DNA of 64,000 bases from Alicycliphilus sp. UBA6560. GTDB lineage: Bacteria; Pseudomonadota; Gammaproteobacteria; Burkholderiales; Burkholderiaceae_C. The translations under genes were made by a program, and so were the position numbers. This document shows positions 53,692 to 62,208 of this stretch, piece by piece. The notes beneath the pieces are model-generated. The model was not told where the DNA came from. It saw nothing but the letters and a program-made list of their open reading frames with translations, and did no database searches. The stretch spans positions 496,001-560,000 of the forward strand of contig DJJU01000013.1 of the NCBI GenBank assembly GCA_002434305.1. The letters run 5' to 3'. Within the stretch, counting starts at the first letter, position 1. The number at the start of each line of letters is the position of its first letter.

Positions 53692-55407
53692 ATGGCACTG
53701 AACAATTTGCGCGTGGGCTCGCGCCTGGGGCTGGGCTTCGGCCTCATCCTGTTGATTACGACCGTGCTGGCGCTGTCAGGCATGTGGCGCATCGGCGTGC
53801 TCAGCGACGCCGGCGAGCGCGTTGCCACGCGCGAGATCGAGCAGCGCCTGGTGGTGGAGGAGTGGGCCGCCCTGGTGCGGCTGAACTGGGTGCGCACCGA
53901 GGCCTTCCTGAAGGCCGTCGAGATGGCCTACATGGAAAAGCTCACCGCCGACATCAAGGCCGACACGCAGCTGGCCGACGACAAGGCCCGCCGCATCGCC
54001 GAGCTGCTGCAGGCCAGCGGCCACGGCGGCCAGCCGCTGGCCGCCATCCAGGCCGCGCGCCAGGCCTACCAGGACAAGCTGGAAGAGATCCACGCCCTGC
54101 ACCGCGGCGGCGAACCTGCCGTGGGCGCCATGGTGGACCAGCAGCTGCACCCCCTGGCCGACGCCTACCTGCAGGCCCTGGGCGCCCTGCGCACCGACAT
54201 GGAGGCGCAGCTGCGCGCCGGCCAGCAAAGCACGCAGGCGCTGGCCGGCGCCAGCCAGATGCTGCTGGGCGCGGGCCTGGCCCTGGCGCTGGCGCTGGGG
54301 GCCTTCCTGGCCTGGTGGGTGACGCGCTCCATCGTCGCTCCGCTGCGCCAGGGGACCCAGGCGGCCGAGCAGATCGCCCAGGGCGACCTGACGCAGCCGC
54401 TGCGCGCTGGCGCGCGCGACGAGACCGGCCAGCTGCTGCAGGCCCTGGCGCACATGCAGTCGCGCCTGGCCGGCATCGTCAGCGAAGTGCGGCGCAACGC
54501 CGAAGGCGTGGCCGCCGCCAGCACCGAGATCGCCCAGGGCAACCACGACCTGTCCGCACGCACCGAGCAGCAGGCCGGCGCGCTGGAGCAGACCTCGGCC
54601 GCGATGGAGCAGCTGGGCGCCACCGTGCGCCAGAACGCCGACAACGCCCGCGCGGCCAGCCAGCTGGCGGTCGACGCCTCGAGCGTGGCGCAGCAGGGTG
54701 GCCAGGTGGTGGCCGAGGTGGAGCAGACCATGCAGGGCATCAGCAGCGCCAGCCGCCAGATCGCCGACATCATCGGCGTGATCGACTCCATCGCCTTCCA
54801 GACCAACATCCTGGCGCTGAACGCGGCCGTGGAGGCGGCGCGCGCTGGCGAGCAGGGCCGGGGCTTTGCCGTGGTGGCCAGCGAGGTGCGCACCCTGGCC
54901 GGGCGCAGCGCCCAGGCGGCCCGCGAGATCAAGCAGCTCATCGACACCAGCACCGACCGCGTGCAGGCCGGCTCGGCCCTGGTCGAGCGCGCCGGCGTGA
55001 CCATGCGCGAGGTGGTCTCCGCCATCCAGCGCGTCACCGGCGTGGTGGCCGAGATCAGCGCCGCCAGCGGCGAGCAGAGCCAGGGCGTGGCCCAGGTGGG
55101 CGAGGCCATCGTGCACATGGACCAGACCACGCAGCAGAACGCCGCGCTGGTGGAGCAAAGCGCCGCCGCGTCCAGCAGCCTGCGCGCCCAGGCCGGGCAG
55201 CTGGTGCAGGCGGTGGCGGTTTTCAAGCTGGCGGGCGGCGCCGCGGCCGCCACGCCGCCCGCAGCGACTGCTGCCCCTGTCCCCAAAGCCGCACCGGCGT
55301 CAGCCACTGCGGCCCTGCCTGCCAAGCCCGCCGGCGCGCCGCAGGCAGCGGCTGCCGCGCCCGTCCCCGCGCTGGCGCACGAGGGTGGCGACTGGGAGAG
55401 CTTCTAA
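53692..55407 (+). CDS. Methyl-accepting chemotaxis protein with CheR tether
   Basis: A 571-residue chemoreceptor. Membrane helices at about 11-33 and 190-211 flank a periplasmic four-helix sensor. HAMP follows, then the signalling coiled coil with the canonical tip (IDSIAFQTNILALNAAVEAA in part, RSAQAAREIKQLI). An Ala/Pro linker (about 515-565) leads to the terminal pentapeptide DWESF, matching the NWETF-type CheR/CheB docking site. The ATG at 53692 begins MALNNLRVGSRL, the usual MCP start. The ligand cannot be predicted. The 167 bp upstream show no clear FliA promoter. Confidence 0.93.
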   Translation: MALNNLRVGSRLGLGFGLILLITTVLALSGMWRIGVLSDAGERVATREIEQRLVVEEWAALVRLNWVRTEAFLKAVEMAYMEKLTADIKADTQLADDKARRIAELLQASGHGGQPLAAIQAARQAYQDKLEEIHALHRGGEPAVGAMVDQQLHPLADAYLQALGALRTDMEAQLRAGQQSTQALAGASQMLLGAGLALALALGAFLAWWVTRSIVAPLRQGTQAAEQIAQGDLTQPLRAGARDETGQLLQALAHMQSRLAGIVSEVRRNAEGVAAASTEIAQGNHDLSARTEQQAGALEQTSAAMEQLGATVRQNADNARAASQLAVDASSVAQQGGQVVAEVEQTMQGISSASRQIADIIGVIDSIAFQTNILALNAAVEAARAGEQGRGFAVVASEVRTLAGRSAQAAREIKQLIDTSTDRVQAGSALVERAGVTMREVVSAIQRVTGVVAEISAASGEQSQGVAQVGEAIVHMDQTTQQNAALVEQSAAASSSLRAQAGQLVQAVAVFKLAGGAAAATPPAATAAPVPKAAPASATAALPAKPAGAPQAAAAAPVPALAHEGGDWESF

Positions 55408-55426
55408 ACCCGGGGTGGCTCCAGCC

Positions 55427-55489
55427 GGGTTTGAGGCCAAATCGGCCTCAAACCCGCATGAATAAAGCGCAAAAAGCTATTGTTTTATG
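55427..55489 (-). repeat. Dispersed repeat, copy 12, with a 12-bp stem
   Basis: It includes a perfect stem GGGTTTGAGGCC (55427-55438) with GGCCTCAAACCC (55444-55455) and, at its other end, AGCTATTGTTTTATGAGC. It lies between converging chemoreceptor and amidase genes and provides the amidase stop codon (TAA at 55487-55485). Confidence 0.85.
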
Positions 55490-56798
55490 AGCGGTCCAGC
55501 GCCTCGACGGCGGTGGCCAGGGCCAGCAGCTCGCGATCGCGCCCGCGCCGGCCGACCAGCATCAGGCCGAAGGGCAGGCCGCCCGCCCGGCCCATGGGCA
55601 GCGACAGGGCCGGCAGGTCGTAGAAGTTGAACACCGAGGGGTTGCGCAGCACGCGGGCGTTGGCGGCCATGAAGGCCGCGTCGCTCTGCTCCAGGTCGGC
55701 GATGCGCGGGGGCACGAGGGCCACGGTGGGCAGGGCCAGCAGTTCCACGTCCTGCAGCTGCGCGTCCAGCGCCGGCAGCAGCTGGGCGCGCGCCTGCAGC
55801 AGGCCCACGTAGTGCTGCGCGGGAATGCTGCGCCCGGGCTGGATGCGTGCCAGCACGCGCGGGTCCAGCTGCTCGGGGGCGCTGTCCAGCAGCGCGCGGT
55901 GGATGTGCGCGGCCTCGGCGGCGGACAGCGTGCCGTTTTGCTGCAGCCGGGCCGGGGCCATCAGCCACTCGTCCAGGGCCAGGTCGGACAGGCGCGCGCC
56001 GGCACCGGACAAGGCTGCCAGGGCCTGCTCGAAGGCGCCCAGCACGGCGTCGTCGGTGTCGCTCAGCAGCCAGCCGCGCGGCACGCCAATGCGCAGGCCG
56101 GCCACCTGGCGTGCCGGCAGCGGCTGCCATGCCTCGCCGGCCAGCACGGCGTCGGCGCGGGCGCAGTCCTCGACGCTGGCGGCCAGCGGGCCGATGGTGT
56201 CCAGCGTGTACGACAGCGGCAGGGCGCCATCGCGCGGCACGCGCGCCTGCGTCGGCTTGAAGCCGGCGATGCCGGCAAAGGCCGCCGGGATGCGGATGGA
56301 GCCGCCGGTGTCGGTGCCGAGGGCGATCTCGGCCATGCCGCGCACCACGCTCACCCCCGCGCCGCAGGACGAGCCGCCGGGGATGCGACGGGTGTCGTGC
56401 GCGTTGCCCGGCGTGCCGTAGTGCGGATTGATGCCCAGCCCTGAGAAGGCGAACTCGGTCATGTTGGTCTTGCCGATGACCACGCAGCCGGCCGCGCGAA
56501 GACGCTGCACCACGGCGGCGTCCTGCGTCGCCGGCGGGGCGTCTTTCAGGGCAACGGAGCCGGCGGTGGTGGGCTCGCCGGCCACGTCCAGCAGGTCCTT
56601 GATGGAGACGATGCGCCCGTCCAGCGGGCCCAGGGTGATGCCGCTGGCGGCGCGCTCGTCGGCCGCGCGCGCGGCCTGCAGGGCGGCTTGCCGGTAGACC
56701 CGGGTGAAAATGCGCCGGCCCTCGTCGCCGGCCGCCTCGATGGCGGCCAGGGCGCGCTCGGTGCGCTGCGTGCTGCTGGTGTTCAGGTGCTGCTCCAT
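55485..56798 (-). CDS. Amidase signature family hydrolase
   Basis: A 437-residue amidase. The Ser-cisSer-Lys triad is visible as K67 (SIKDLL), S143 (GGSSCGAG) and nucleophile S167 (GTDTGGSIRIPAA). A cysteine occupies the position after GGSS where Gly or Ser is usual. The substrate is unknown; it is not GatA, because no gatB/gatC is adjacent. The last residue and stop lie in dispersed repeat copy 12, so the C-terminus may be altered. It diverges from htpG. Confidence 0.88.
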   Translation of the reverse strand: MEQHLNTSSTQRTERALAAIEAAGDEGRRIFTRVYRQAALQAARAADERAASGITLGPLDGRIVSIKDLLDVAGEPTTAGSVALKDAPPATQDAAVVQRLRAAGCVVIGKTNMTEFAFSGLGINPHYGTPGNAHDTRRIPGGSSCGAGVSVVRGMAEIALGTDTGGSIRIPAAFAGIAGFKPTQARVPRDGALPLSYTLDTIGPLAASVEDCARADAVLAGEAWQPLPARQVAGLRIGVPRGWLLSDTDDAVLGAFEQALAALSGAGARLSDLALDEWLMAPARLQQNGTLSAAEAAHIHRALLDSAPEQLDPRVLARIQPGRSIPAQHYVGLLQARAQLLPALDAQLQDVELLALPTVALVPPRIADLEQSDAAFMAANARVLRNPSVFNFYDLPALSLPMGRAGGLPFGLMLVGRRGRDRELLALATAVEALDRS

Positions 56799-56828
56799 GG
56801 CGCGTAGTGTGCCGCCAAGCGCGGCCCT

Positions 56829-56856
56829 CTTGAAGCGCGGCCCGCCGGCCTCATAT
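56829..56856 (+). promoter_or_regulatory. Sigma-32 (heat-shock) promoter candidate for htpG
   Basis: CTTGAAG (56829-56835) and CTCATAT (56850-56856) match the RpoH consensus CTTGAAA-N11-16-CCCATNT with one mismatch in each box and a 14-base spacer. It lies 63 bp before the htpG ATG, a normal leader length, and htpG is a classic RpoH target. Confidence 0.65.
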
Positions 56857-56867
56857 GGGCAGGCGTT

Positions 56868-56892
56868 CCGGCTGCGCCGGCTTTTGTTTTTT
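56868..56892 (+). promoter_or_regulatory. Terminator-like hairpin in the htpG leader
   Basis: CCGGC-TGC-GCCGG is followed at once by CTTTTGTTTTTT. It sits between the heat-shock promoter candidate and the htpG ATG, with no plus-strand gene upstream to terminate, so it may attenuate or regulate htpG transcription. No Shine-Dalgarno sequence is evident before the ATG. Confidence 0.45.
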
Positions 56893-56918
56893 GTCCAACC
56901 CCGTCTTTGTTTTCACGC

Positions 56919-58883
56919 ATGAGCAACAAGCATCAGCATTCCTTCCAGGCCGAAGTGGCGCAACTGCTGCACCTGGTCACGCACTCGCTGTATTCCAACA
57001 AGGAAATCTTCCTGCGCGAGCTGGTCTCCAACGCCTCCGACGCCTGCGACAAGCTGCGCTTCGAGGCGCTGAACGATCCCGCCCTGTACGAGGGCCAGCC
57101 CAACCTGGAGGTGCGCGTGTCCTTCGACAAGGCGGCGCGCACCCTGACCATCGCCGACAACGGCATTGGCATGAGCCAGCAGGAGGCCATCGAGCACCTG
57201 GGCACCATCGCCAAGAGCGGCACCAAGGACTTCATGAGCCGTCTCTCCGGCGACCAGAAGGCCACCGCGTCCGAGCAGGGCCAGCTGATCGGCCAGTTCG
57301 GCGTGGGCTTTTACTCCGGCTTCATCGTGGCCGACCGCATCACGGTGGAAAGCCGCCGCGCCGGCCTGCCGGCGGCCGAGGGCGTGCGCTGGGCCAGCGC
57401 CGGCGCCGGCGAGTTCGAGGTCGAACAGATCGAGCGCCAGCAGCGTGGCACCAGTGTCATCCTGCACCTGCGCGAGGACGCCGAGGAGTACCTGAACGCC
57501 TGGAAGCTCAAGCAGATCATCGCCAAGTACTCCGACCACATCAGCCTGCCCATCCTGATGGAAAAGGAGGAGTGGAAGGAGTCCGAGAAGGAAGGCGAGC
57601 CCGGCGGGATGGTGAAGACGGGCGAGTGGGAAACCGTGAACAAGGCCAGCGCCCTGTGGACGCGGCCCAAGAAGGACATCACGCCCGAGCAGTACCAGGA
57701 CTTCTACAAGGCCATCAGCCACGACCACGAGAACCCGCTCGCCTGGAGCCACAACCGCGTTGAGGGCAATACCGAATACACGCAGCTGCTGTACATCCCC
57801 GCCAAGGCACCGTTCGACCTGTGGAACCGCGACAAGCAGGCGGGCGTGAAGCTGTACGTCAAGCGCGTGTTCATCATGGATGACGCGGAAAGCCTGATGC
57901 CCGGCTACCTGCGCTTCGTCAAGGGCGTGATCGACTCGGCCGACCTGCCGCTGAACGTCAGCCGCGAGCTGCTGCAGGAGTCGCGCGACGTGCGCCTGAT
58001 CCGCGACGGCTCGACCAAGCGGGTGCTGTCGATGCTGGAGGACCTGGCCAAGCATGACCGCCACGACGCGGGCGAGGGCGCGGACGGCGTGACCGACGTC
58101 GTCAGCGAGGAGGACAAGGCCAAGGAGGGCAAGTACAGCCAGTTCTACGCCGAGTTCGGCGCGGTGCTCAAGGAAGGCCTGGGTGAGGACTTCGGCAACC
58201 GCGAGCGCATTGCCAAACTGCTGCGCTTTGCCTCCACGTCCAGCGACACTCCCAGCGTCAGCCTGGAGCAATACAAGGCGCGCATGAAGGAGGGCCAGCA
58301 GGCGATCTACTACATCACCGCCGACACCCTGGCCGCCGCCAAGCACAGCCCGCAGCTGGAGATCTTCCGCAAGAAGGGCATCGAGGTCCTGCTCATGACC
58401 GACCGCGTGGACGAGTGGGCGCTGGGCTACCTGCAGGACTTCGACGGCACACCGCTGCAGTCGGTGGCCAAGGGCGCCGTGGACCTGGGCCAGCTGCAGG
58501 ACGAGGCCGAGAAGAAGGCCGCCGAGGAGGCCGCCGAGGCCTTCAAGCCGCTGCTGGCCAAGCTCAAGGATGCCCTCAAGGACAAGGCCGAGGACGTGCG
58601 CGTGACCACGCGCCTGGTCGACTCGCCCGCCTGCCTGGTGGTCTCCGACGGGGGCATGAGCACCCAGCTGGCGCGCCTGCTCAAGCAGGCCGGCCAGGCC
58701 GCACCCGAGTCCAAGCCGGTGCTGGAGGTCAATCCCGAGCACCCGCTGGTGCAAAAACTCGACGGCAGCGTGCACTTCCACGACCTGGCGCACATCCTGT
58801 TCGACCAAGCCCTGCTGGCCGAGGGCGGCCTGCCCGAGGATCCGGCCGCCTATGTGCGCCGCGTGAACGCGCTGCTGGCCTGA
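56919..58883 (+). CDS. htpG: Hsp90 family molecular chaperone HtpG
   Basis: A 654-residue cytoplasmic ATP-dependent chaperone. The ATG at 56919 begins MSNKHQHSFQAEVAQLL. ATP-site motifs are NASDACDKLRF, DNGIGMS and GQFGVGFYSGF; the middle domain has ELLQESRDVRLIRDGSTKRVL with the ATP-contacting arginine; the C-terminal dimerisation domain ends YVRRVNALLA. It is somewhat longer than E. coli HtpG (about 624). xrtH begins 54 bp downstream on the same strand. Confidence 0.97.
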   Translation: MSNKHQHSFQAEVAQLLHLVTHSLYSNKEIFLRELVSNASDACDKLRFEALNDPALYEGQPNLEVRVSFDKAARTLTIADNGIGMSQQEAIEHLGTIAKSGTKDFMSRLSGDQKATASEQGQLIGQFGVGFYSGFIVADRITVESRRAGLPAAEGVRWASAGAGEFEVEQIERQQRGTSVILHLREDAEEYLNAWKLKQIIAKYSDHISLPILMEKEEWKESEKEGEPGGMVKTGEWETVNKASALWTRPKKDITPEQYQDFYKAISHDHENPLAWSHNRVEGNTEYTQLLYIPAKAPFDLWNRDKQAGVKLYVKRVFIMDDAESLMPGYLRFVKGVIDSADLPLNVSRELLQESRDVRLIRDGSTKRVLSMLEDLAKHDRHDAGEGADGVTDVVSEEDKAKEGKYSQFYAEFGAVLKEGLGEDFGNRERIAKLLRFASTSSDTPSVSLEQYKARMKEGQQAIYYITADTLAAAKHSPQLEIFRKKGIEVLLMTDRVDEWALGYLQDFDGTPLQSVAKGAVDLGQLQDEAEKKAAEEAAEAFKPLLAKLKDALKDKAEDVRVTTRLVDSPACLVVSDGGMSTQLARLLKQAGQAAPESKPVLEVNPEHPLVQKLDGSVHFHDLAHILFDQALLAEGGLPEDPAAYVRRVNALLA

Positions 58884-58937
58884 CGCTCTGGCGGGGGTGC
58901 GCGTGGATAATCCCCGCGCTACCCCACGCCCTTGCCC

Positions 58938-59537
58938 ATGCTGCGCTTCTTCCTGCTTTTTCTCACCCTGCAGCTGTCGCTGTTTGGGCTGAACATGCTC
59001 AACTGGGTGCAACAGCACCTGGTGTTGCCCTGGACGGCGCTGCTGGCGCGCATCTGCGCGGGGCTGGTTACCTGGTTCGACAGCAGCGCCGCCGCCCAGG
59101 GCAAGGTGCTGTGGAACACGGCCACCGGCTTCGGCGTGTCCATCGAGCCCGGCTGCAACGGCATCGAGGCCTGCATCGTGCTGTTCGCCGCCGTCATGGC
59201 CTTTCCTTCGACCTGGCGGCACAAGCTCGTGGGCCTGGCCGCCGGCTTCGCGGCCGTGCAGGCGCTGAACGTGGTGCGCGTGATCAGCCTGTTCTACCTG
59301 GGCCAGTGGAGCAAGGAAGCTTTTGACTTCGCGCACGAATTTCTCTGGCAGGGCCTGATCATGCTGGACGTGCTCGTCGTCTGGCTGCTGTGGGTGCGCG
59401 CCGGGGCACGCGACCGCGCGGCCAGCGAGCCGCCGCCGCCCGACGAGCCGCCAGCACCGCCCGTGGTGCGCCCCAGCGTCACGCCGCGCGCGCCCTCGGG
59501 CTCGGTCAGCTCGTCGCTGGACCTGTCCCCGCGCTGA
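58938..59537 (+). CDS. xrtH: Exosortase H
   Basis: A 199-residue polytopic membrane protease/transpeptidase predicted to cleave C-terminal sorting signals (IPTL-type for XrtH). The ATG at 58938 is preferred over a TTG two codons earlier. The catalytic trio is C73 (EPGCNGIEA), R114 (NVVRVISLFYLG) and H133 (FAHEFLWQGL). A Pro-rich cytoplasmic tail follows the last helix. The next gene, 7 bp on, encodes the known XrtH-associated membrane protein, which supports the subtype. No sorting-signal substrate is encoded in this window. Confidence 0.9.
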   Translation: MLRFFLLFLTLQLSLFGLNMLNWVQQHLVLPWTALLARICAGLVTWFDSSAAAQGKVLWNTATGFGVSIEPGCNGIEACIVLFAAVMAFPSTWRHKLVGLAAGFAAVQALNVVRVISLFYLGQWSKEAFDFAHEFLWQGLIMLDVLVVWLLWVRAGARDRAASEPPPPDEPPAPPVVRPSVTPRAPSGSVSSSLDLSPR

Positions 59538-59544
59538 CGAGGCC

Positions 59545-60234
59545 ATGCCGATGCATCCCGCCGAAGAATCCCCCGCCGACGCCCCGCGCCGTCCGCCGGT
59601 GCTGGTGCGCTTTGCCCTGTGGGCCTTCGCCGGCGTGGTCGGCCTGACGCTGCTGTGGACACAGGCCTCGCCCTGGCTGTCCTATCCGGTGGCCGCCGTC
59701 TCGCACGTGGCGCTGGAGCAGGTCGCGCCCATGTGGGTGCGCAGCGTGCACAAGCGGCCTGGCCTGATCGAGGTGGATACCACCGTGGAGGTGGTCGCGC
59801 CGCAGTCGGGCGGGCGCCGCGGCGAGGTCACACTGGACGCCGACCCCGGCCGCTACGCCTTCGGCCTGCCCATCTTCTGGGCCCTGCTGCTGGCCGCCTG
59901 GGGTGCGGCGCGGGCGCCGGGGCGGTTGCAGCGCGCGCTGCTGGGCTACGTGCTGCTGCTGCCCGTGCAGGCCTTCAGCCTGGTCATGTACCTGCTGATG
60001 CAGCTGGTCGGCGCCACCGGCCTGGACGTGCGTGCGCTGCGTGTGGAGCAGTGGCAGGTCGAGGCCATTGTTTATGGCTACCAGGTGGGCGTGCTGGTGC
60101 TGCCAACGCTGGCGCCGGTGCTGGTGTGGCTGCTGCTGGATCGCAAGTTCTTCACCGACGTGATCGTGCACGGCTGGAAGCAGTCGCTGCAGGCCAAGAG
60201 GCGGCCCGCTGCCCGGGAGAGCGCCGGTGGCTGA
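59545..60234 (+). CDS. Exosortase H-associated membrane protein
   Basis: A 229-residue protein with an N-terminal membrane helix (about 22-42), a small non-cytoplasmic region (VRSVHKRPGLIEVDTTVEVVAP), and three more helices (about 108-125, 135-160, 178-200). It follows xrtH by 7 bp, as the XrtH-associated protein does in other genomes; its precise task is unknown. It overlaps the ankyrin gene by 8 bp. Confidence 0.82.
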   Translation: MPMHPAEESPADAPRRPPVLVRFALWAFAGVVGLTLLWTQASPWLSYPVAAVSHVALEQVAPMWVRSVHKRPGLIEVDTTVEVVAPQSGGRRGEVTLDADPGRYAFGLPIFWALLLAAWGAARAPGRLQRALLGYVLLLPVQAFSLVMYLLMQLVGATGLDVRALRVEQWQVEAIVYGYQVGVLVLPTLAPVLVWLLLDRKFFTDVIVHGWKQSLQAKRRPAARESAGG

Positions 60235-60910
60235 CAGGCGCCGGCTCATCCGCAGCTTCGCCGCAGCGGCAACTCTGGCCCTGGCCTGCATGGGCGCCCG
60301 GGCACAGCCGCCTGCCGACGCTGGCGCCGCGCTGCTGCAGGCCGCCCGCGAGGGCGATGCGGCGGCCGTGCGCGGCCTGCTGGCGCAGGGCGCGCCCGTG
60401 AACGCGCGCGACGCCCAGGGCAGCACGCCGCTGCTGCTGGCCACGGCCGGCGACCACGTGGAGGTGGCGCGCTCGCTGCTGCTGGCCGGCGCCGACGTGA
60501 ACCTGCAAAACGACATGCGCGACAGCGCCTATCTGCTGGCCGGCGCGCAGGGCCGCCTGGAGATCCTGCGCATGGCGCTGTCCTATGGCGCCGACCTCAA
60601 GAGCACCAACCGCTACGGCGGCACCGCGCTCATCCCGGCCTGCGAGCGCGGCCATGTGGAGACGGTGCGCACGCTGATCGCCGCCGGCGTGGCCGTGGAC
60701 CACGTGAACCGCCTGGGCTGGACCTGCCTGCTGGAGGCCATCGTGCTGAGCGACGGCGGCCCGGCGCACCAGGACATCGCGCGCCAGGTGCTGGCCGCCG
60801 GGGCCGACGTGAACCTGGCCGACCGCGACGGCGTCACCCCGCTGGCGCACGCGCGCCGGCGCGGGCAGGCGGAGATGGCGCGCATCCTGGCCGCTGCCGG
60901 CGGACGCTGA
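60227..60910 (+). CDS. Exported ankyrin-repeat protein
   Basis: A 227-residue protein from a GTG at 60227 (GGGAGAG just upstream), overlapping the previous gene by 8 bp. A signal peptide (RRRLIRSFAAAATLALACMGARAQ region) precedes about five ankyrin repeats, for example GAPVNARDAQGSTPLLLAT, GADVNLQNDMRDSAYLLAG and GADVNLADRDGVTPLAHAR. Predicted periplasmic or outer-membrane facing. Tight coupling to the exosortase pair suggests that it belongs to the same unit, though the functional link is unknown. Confidence 0.87.
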   Translation: MADRRRLIRSFAAAATLALACMGARAQPPADAGAALLQAAREGDAAAVRGLLAQGAPVNARDAQGSTPLLLATAGDHVEVARSLLLAGADVNLQNDMRDSAYLLAGAQGRLEILRMALSYGADLKSTNRYGGTALIPACERGHVETVRTLIAAGVAVDHVNRLGWTCLLEAIVLSDGGPAHQDIARQVLAAGADVNLADRDGVTPLAHARRRGQAEMARILAAAGGR

Positions 60911-60926
60911 GCCGGCGCTACCCTCA

Positions 60927-61970
60927 TCAGGCGTGCAGGGGCTCCTCCTGCATGGCCTCGATCTGCTCGTGCAGCAGGTCTACCTGACCGCGCCAATAGT
61001 CGCTGCTGCCGAACCACGGGAAGTTGATCGGGAAGATCGGGTCCTGCCAGCGCCGCGCCAGCCACGCGCTGTAGTGGATCAGGCGCAGCGTGCGCAGCGG
61101 CTCGATCAGGATGAGCTCGCGCCGGTCGAAGGGGCGCAGTTGCTCGTAGCCGTCCAGCAGCGCCGACAGCTGCTGCGTGCGCTGGCGGCGTTCGCCCGAC
61201 AGCAGCATCCACAGGTCCTGCACGGCCGGGCCGGTGCGCGCGTCGTCCAGGTCCACGAAGTGCGGGCCGCCGCCGCGCTCGTCCACGGGCGTCCACAGCA
61301 CGTTGCCCGGATGGCAGTCGCCATGCAGCCGCAGCAGGCTTGCGTCTTTCAAGCTAAATTGGCCTCCAGCGCCCGTGGAATAAGCGCCAGCAGCTATCAA
61401 TTCAAGAGCTTTATCGCACGCGGTCAGCCAAGCGGTCTGCTGGTCCATGGGAATGATCTGCTGCGCCAGCAGCCAGTCGCGCGGCTCCTGCCCGAAGCCC
61501 TGCAGGTCCAGCGCCGGCCGGCAGGTGAATGGCCGCGCCGCGCCCACGTTGTGGATGCGCGCCAGAAAACGGCCCAGCCATTCCAGCACCTCGAAGTCGT
61601 CCAGCTCCGGCGTGCGCCCGCCGCGCCAAGGACTGACCGAAAAAGCGAAACCCGCGTGGCGGTGCAGCGTGCCGCCCTCGATCGCCAGGGGTGCCACCAT
61701 GGGCACCTCGGCCGCCACCAGCTCCTGCGCGAAGGCGTGCTCCTCCAGGATCTGCGCGTCGCTCCAGCGCCCCGGGCGATAGAACTTGGCGACCACGCGG
61801 CTGCCGTCCTCCAGCACCGCCTGGTACACGCGGTTTTCGTACGAACCCAAGGCCATCAGGCGGCCGTCGCCGTACAGGCCGATGCTGGCCAGGGCGTCCA
61901 GCACGGCATCGGGCGTCAGGGTGGCGTAGGGGTGGGAAGGATCCGGGTCAGGCAGCGGCATGCCGGGCAT
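60927..61970 (-). CDS. srkA: SrkA/YihE-type stress response kinase with repeat insertion
   Basis: About 347 residues from the ATG at 61970 (61961 also possible); E. coli SrkA has about 328. The kinase fold is clear: ENRVYQAVLEDGSRVVAKFYRPGRW (in segments) around the ATP lysine, catalytic loop RLHGDCHPGNVLW and the metal motif FVDLDDARTGPA. Residues about 188-208 (ELIAAGAYSTGAGGQFSLK) come from dispersed repeat copy 13 and sit just before the catalytic loop. SrkA limits protein-damage-triggered death in E. coli. The gene converges on the ankyrin gene. Confidence 0.9.
   Translation of the reverse strand: MPGMPLPDPDPSHPYATLTPDAVLDALASIGLYGDGRLMALGSYENRVYQAVLEDGSRVVAKFYRPGRWSDAQILEEHAFAQELVAAEVPMVAPLAIEGGTLHRHAGFAFSVSPWRGGRTPELDDFEVLEWLGRFLARIHNVGAARPFTCRPALDLQGFGQEPRDWLLAQQIIPMDQQTAWLTACDKALELIAAGAYSTGAGGQFSLKDASLLRLHGDCHPGNVLWTPVDERGGGPHFVDLDDARTGPAVQDLWMLLSGERRQRTQQLSALLDGYEQLRPFDRRELILIEPLRTLRLIHYSAWLARRWQDPIFPINFPWFGSSDYWRGQVDLLHEQIEAMQEEPLHA
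61345..61410 (-). repeat. Dispersed repeat, copy 13, inside srkA
   Basis: In the gene's reading direction it is GAATTGATAGCTGCTGGCGC, then TTATTCCACGGGCGCTGGAG and GCCAATTTAGCTTGAAA, the consensus orientation. It adds about 20 codons without a stop, in the opposite orientation and a different frame from copies 3 and 8. Confidence 0.87.
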
Positions 61971-62208
61971 TGTCTTCGGGGAAGGCCCGCGCTGGGCACT
62001 GGCTGTTGCAGGTCGGGTCGGCACAGGCTCCGGTTTTGCAGGCGCAGGCCAACCTCACTAGAATTCGCGCCTCCTGCAAGACTGCTCGCGTTAGCGCCGC
62101 GATGTGCGGCAGGGCGCCCACGGCTGTTTGCGCAACGCCGGCCTCTTACGGATCTCCCATGCTCCTGACCAATTCCGTGCCGTCCAGCGGTGTGTGCCGC
62201 GGGGTGGC

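Noticed and set aside
62036..62092. Inverted repeat around TTGCAGGCGC upstream of the glycosyltransferase
   Set aside because: The arms (TTGCAGGCGC and GCGCCTCCTGCAA) are imperfect and widely spaced; no terminator or operator pattern could be supported.
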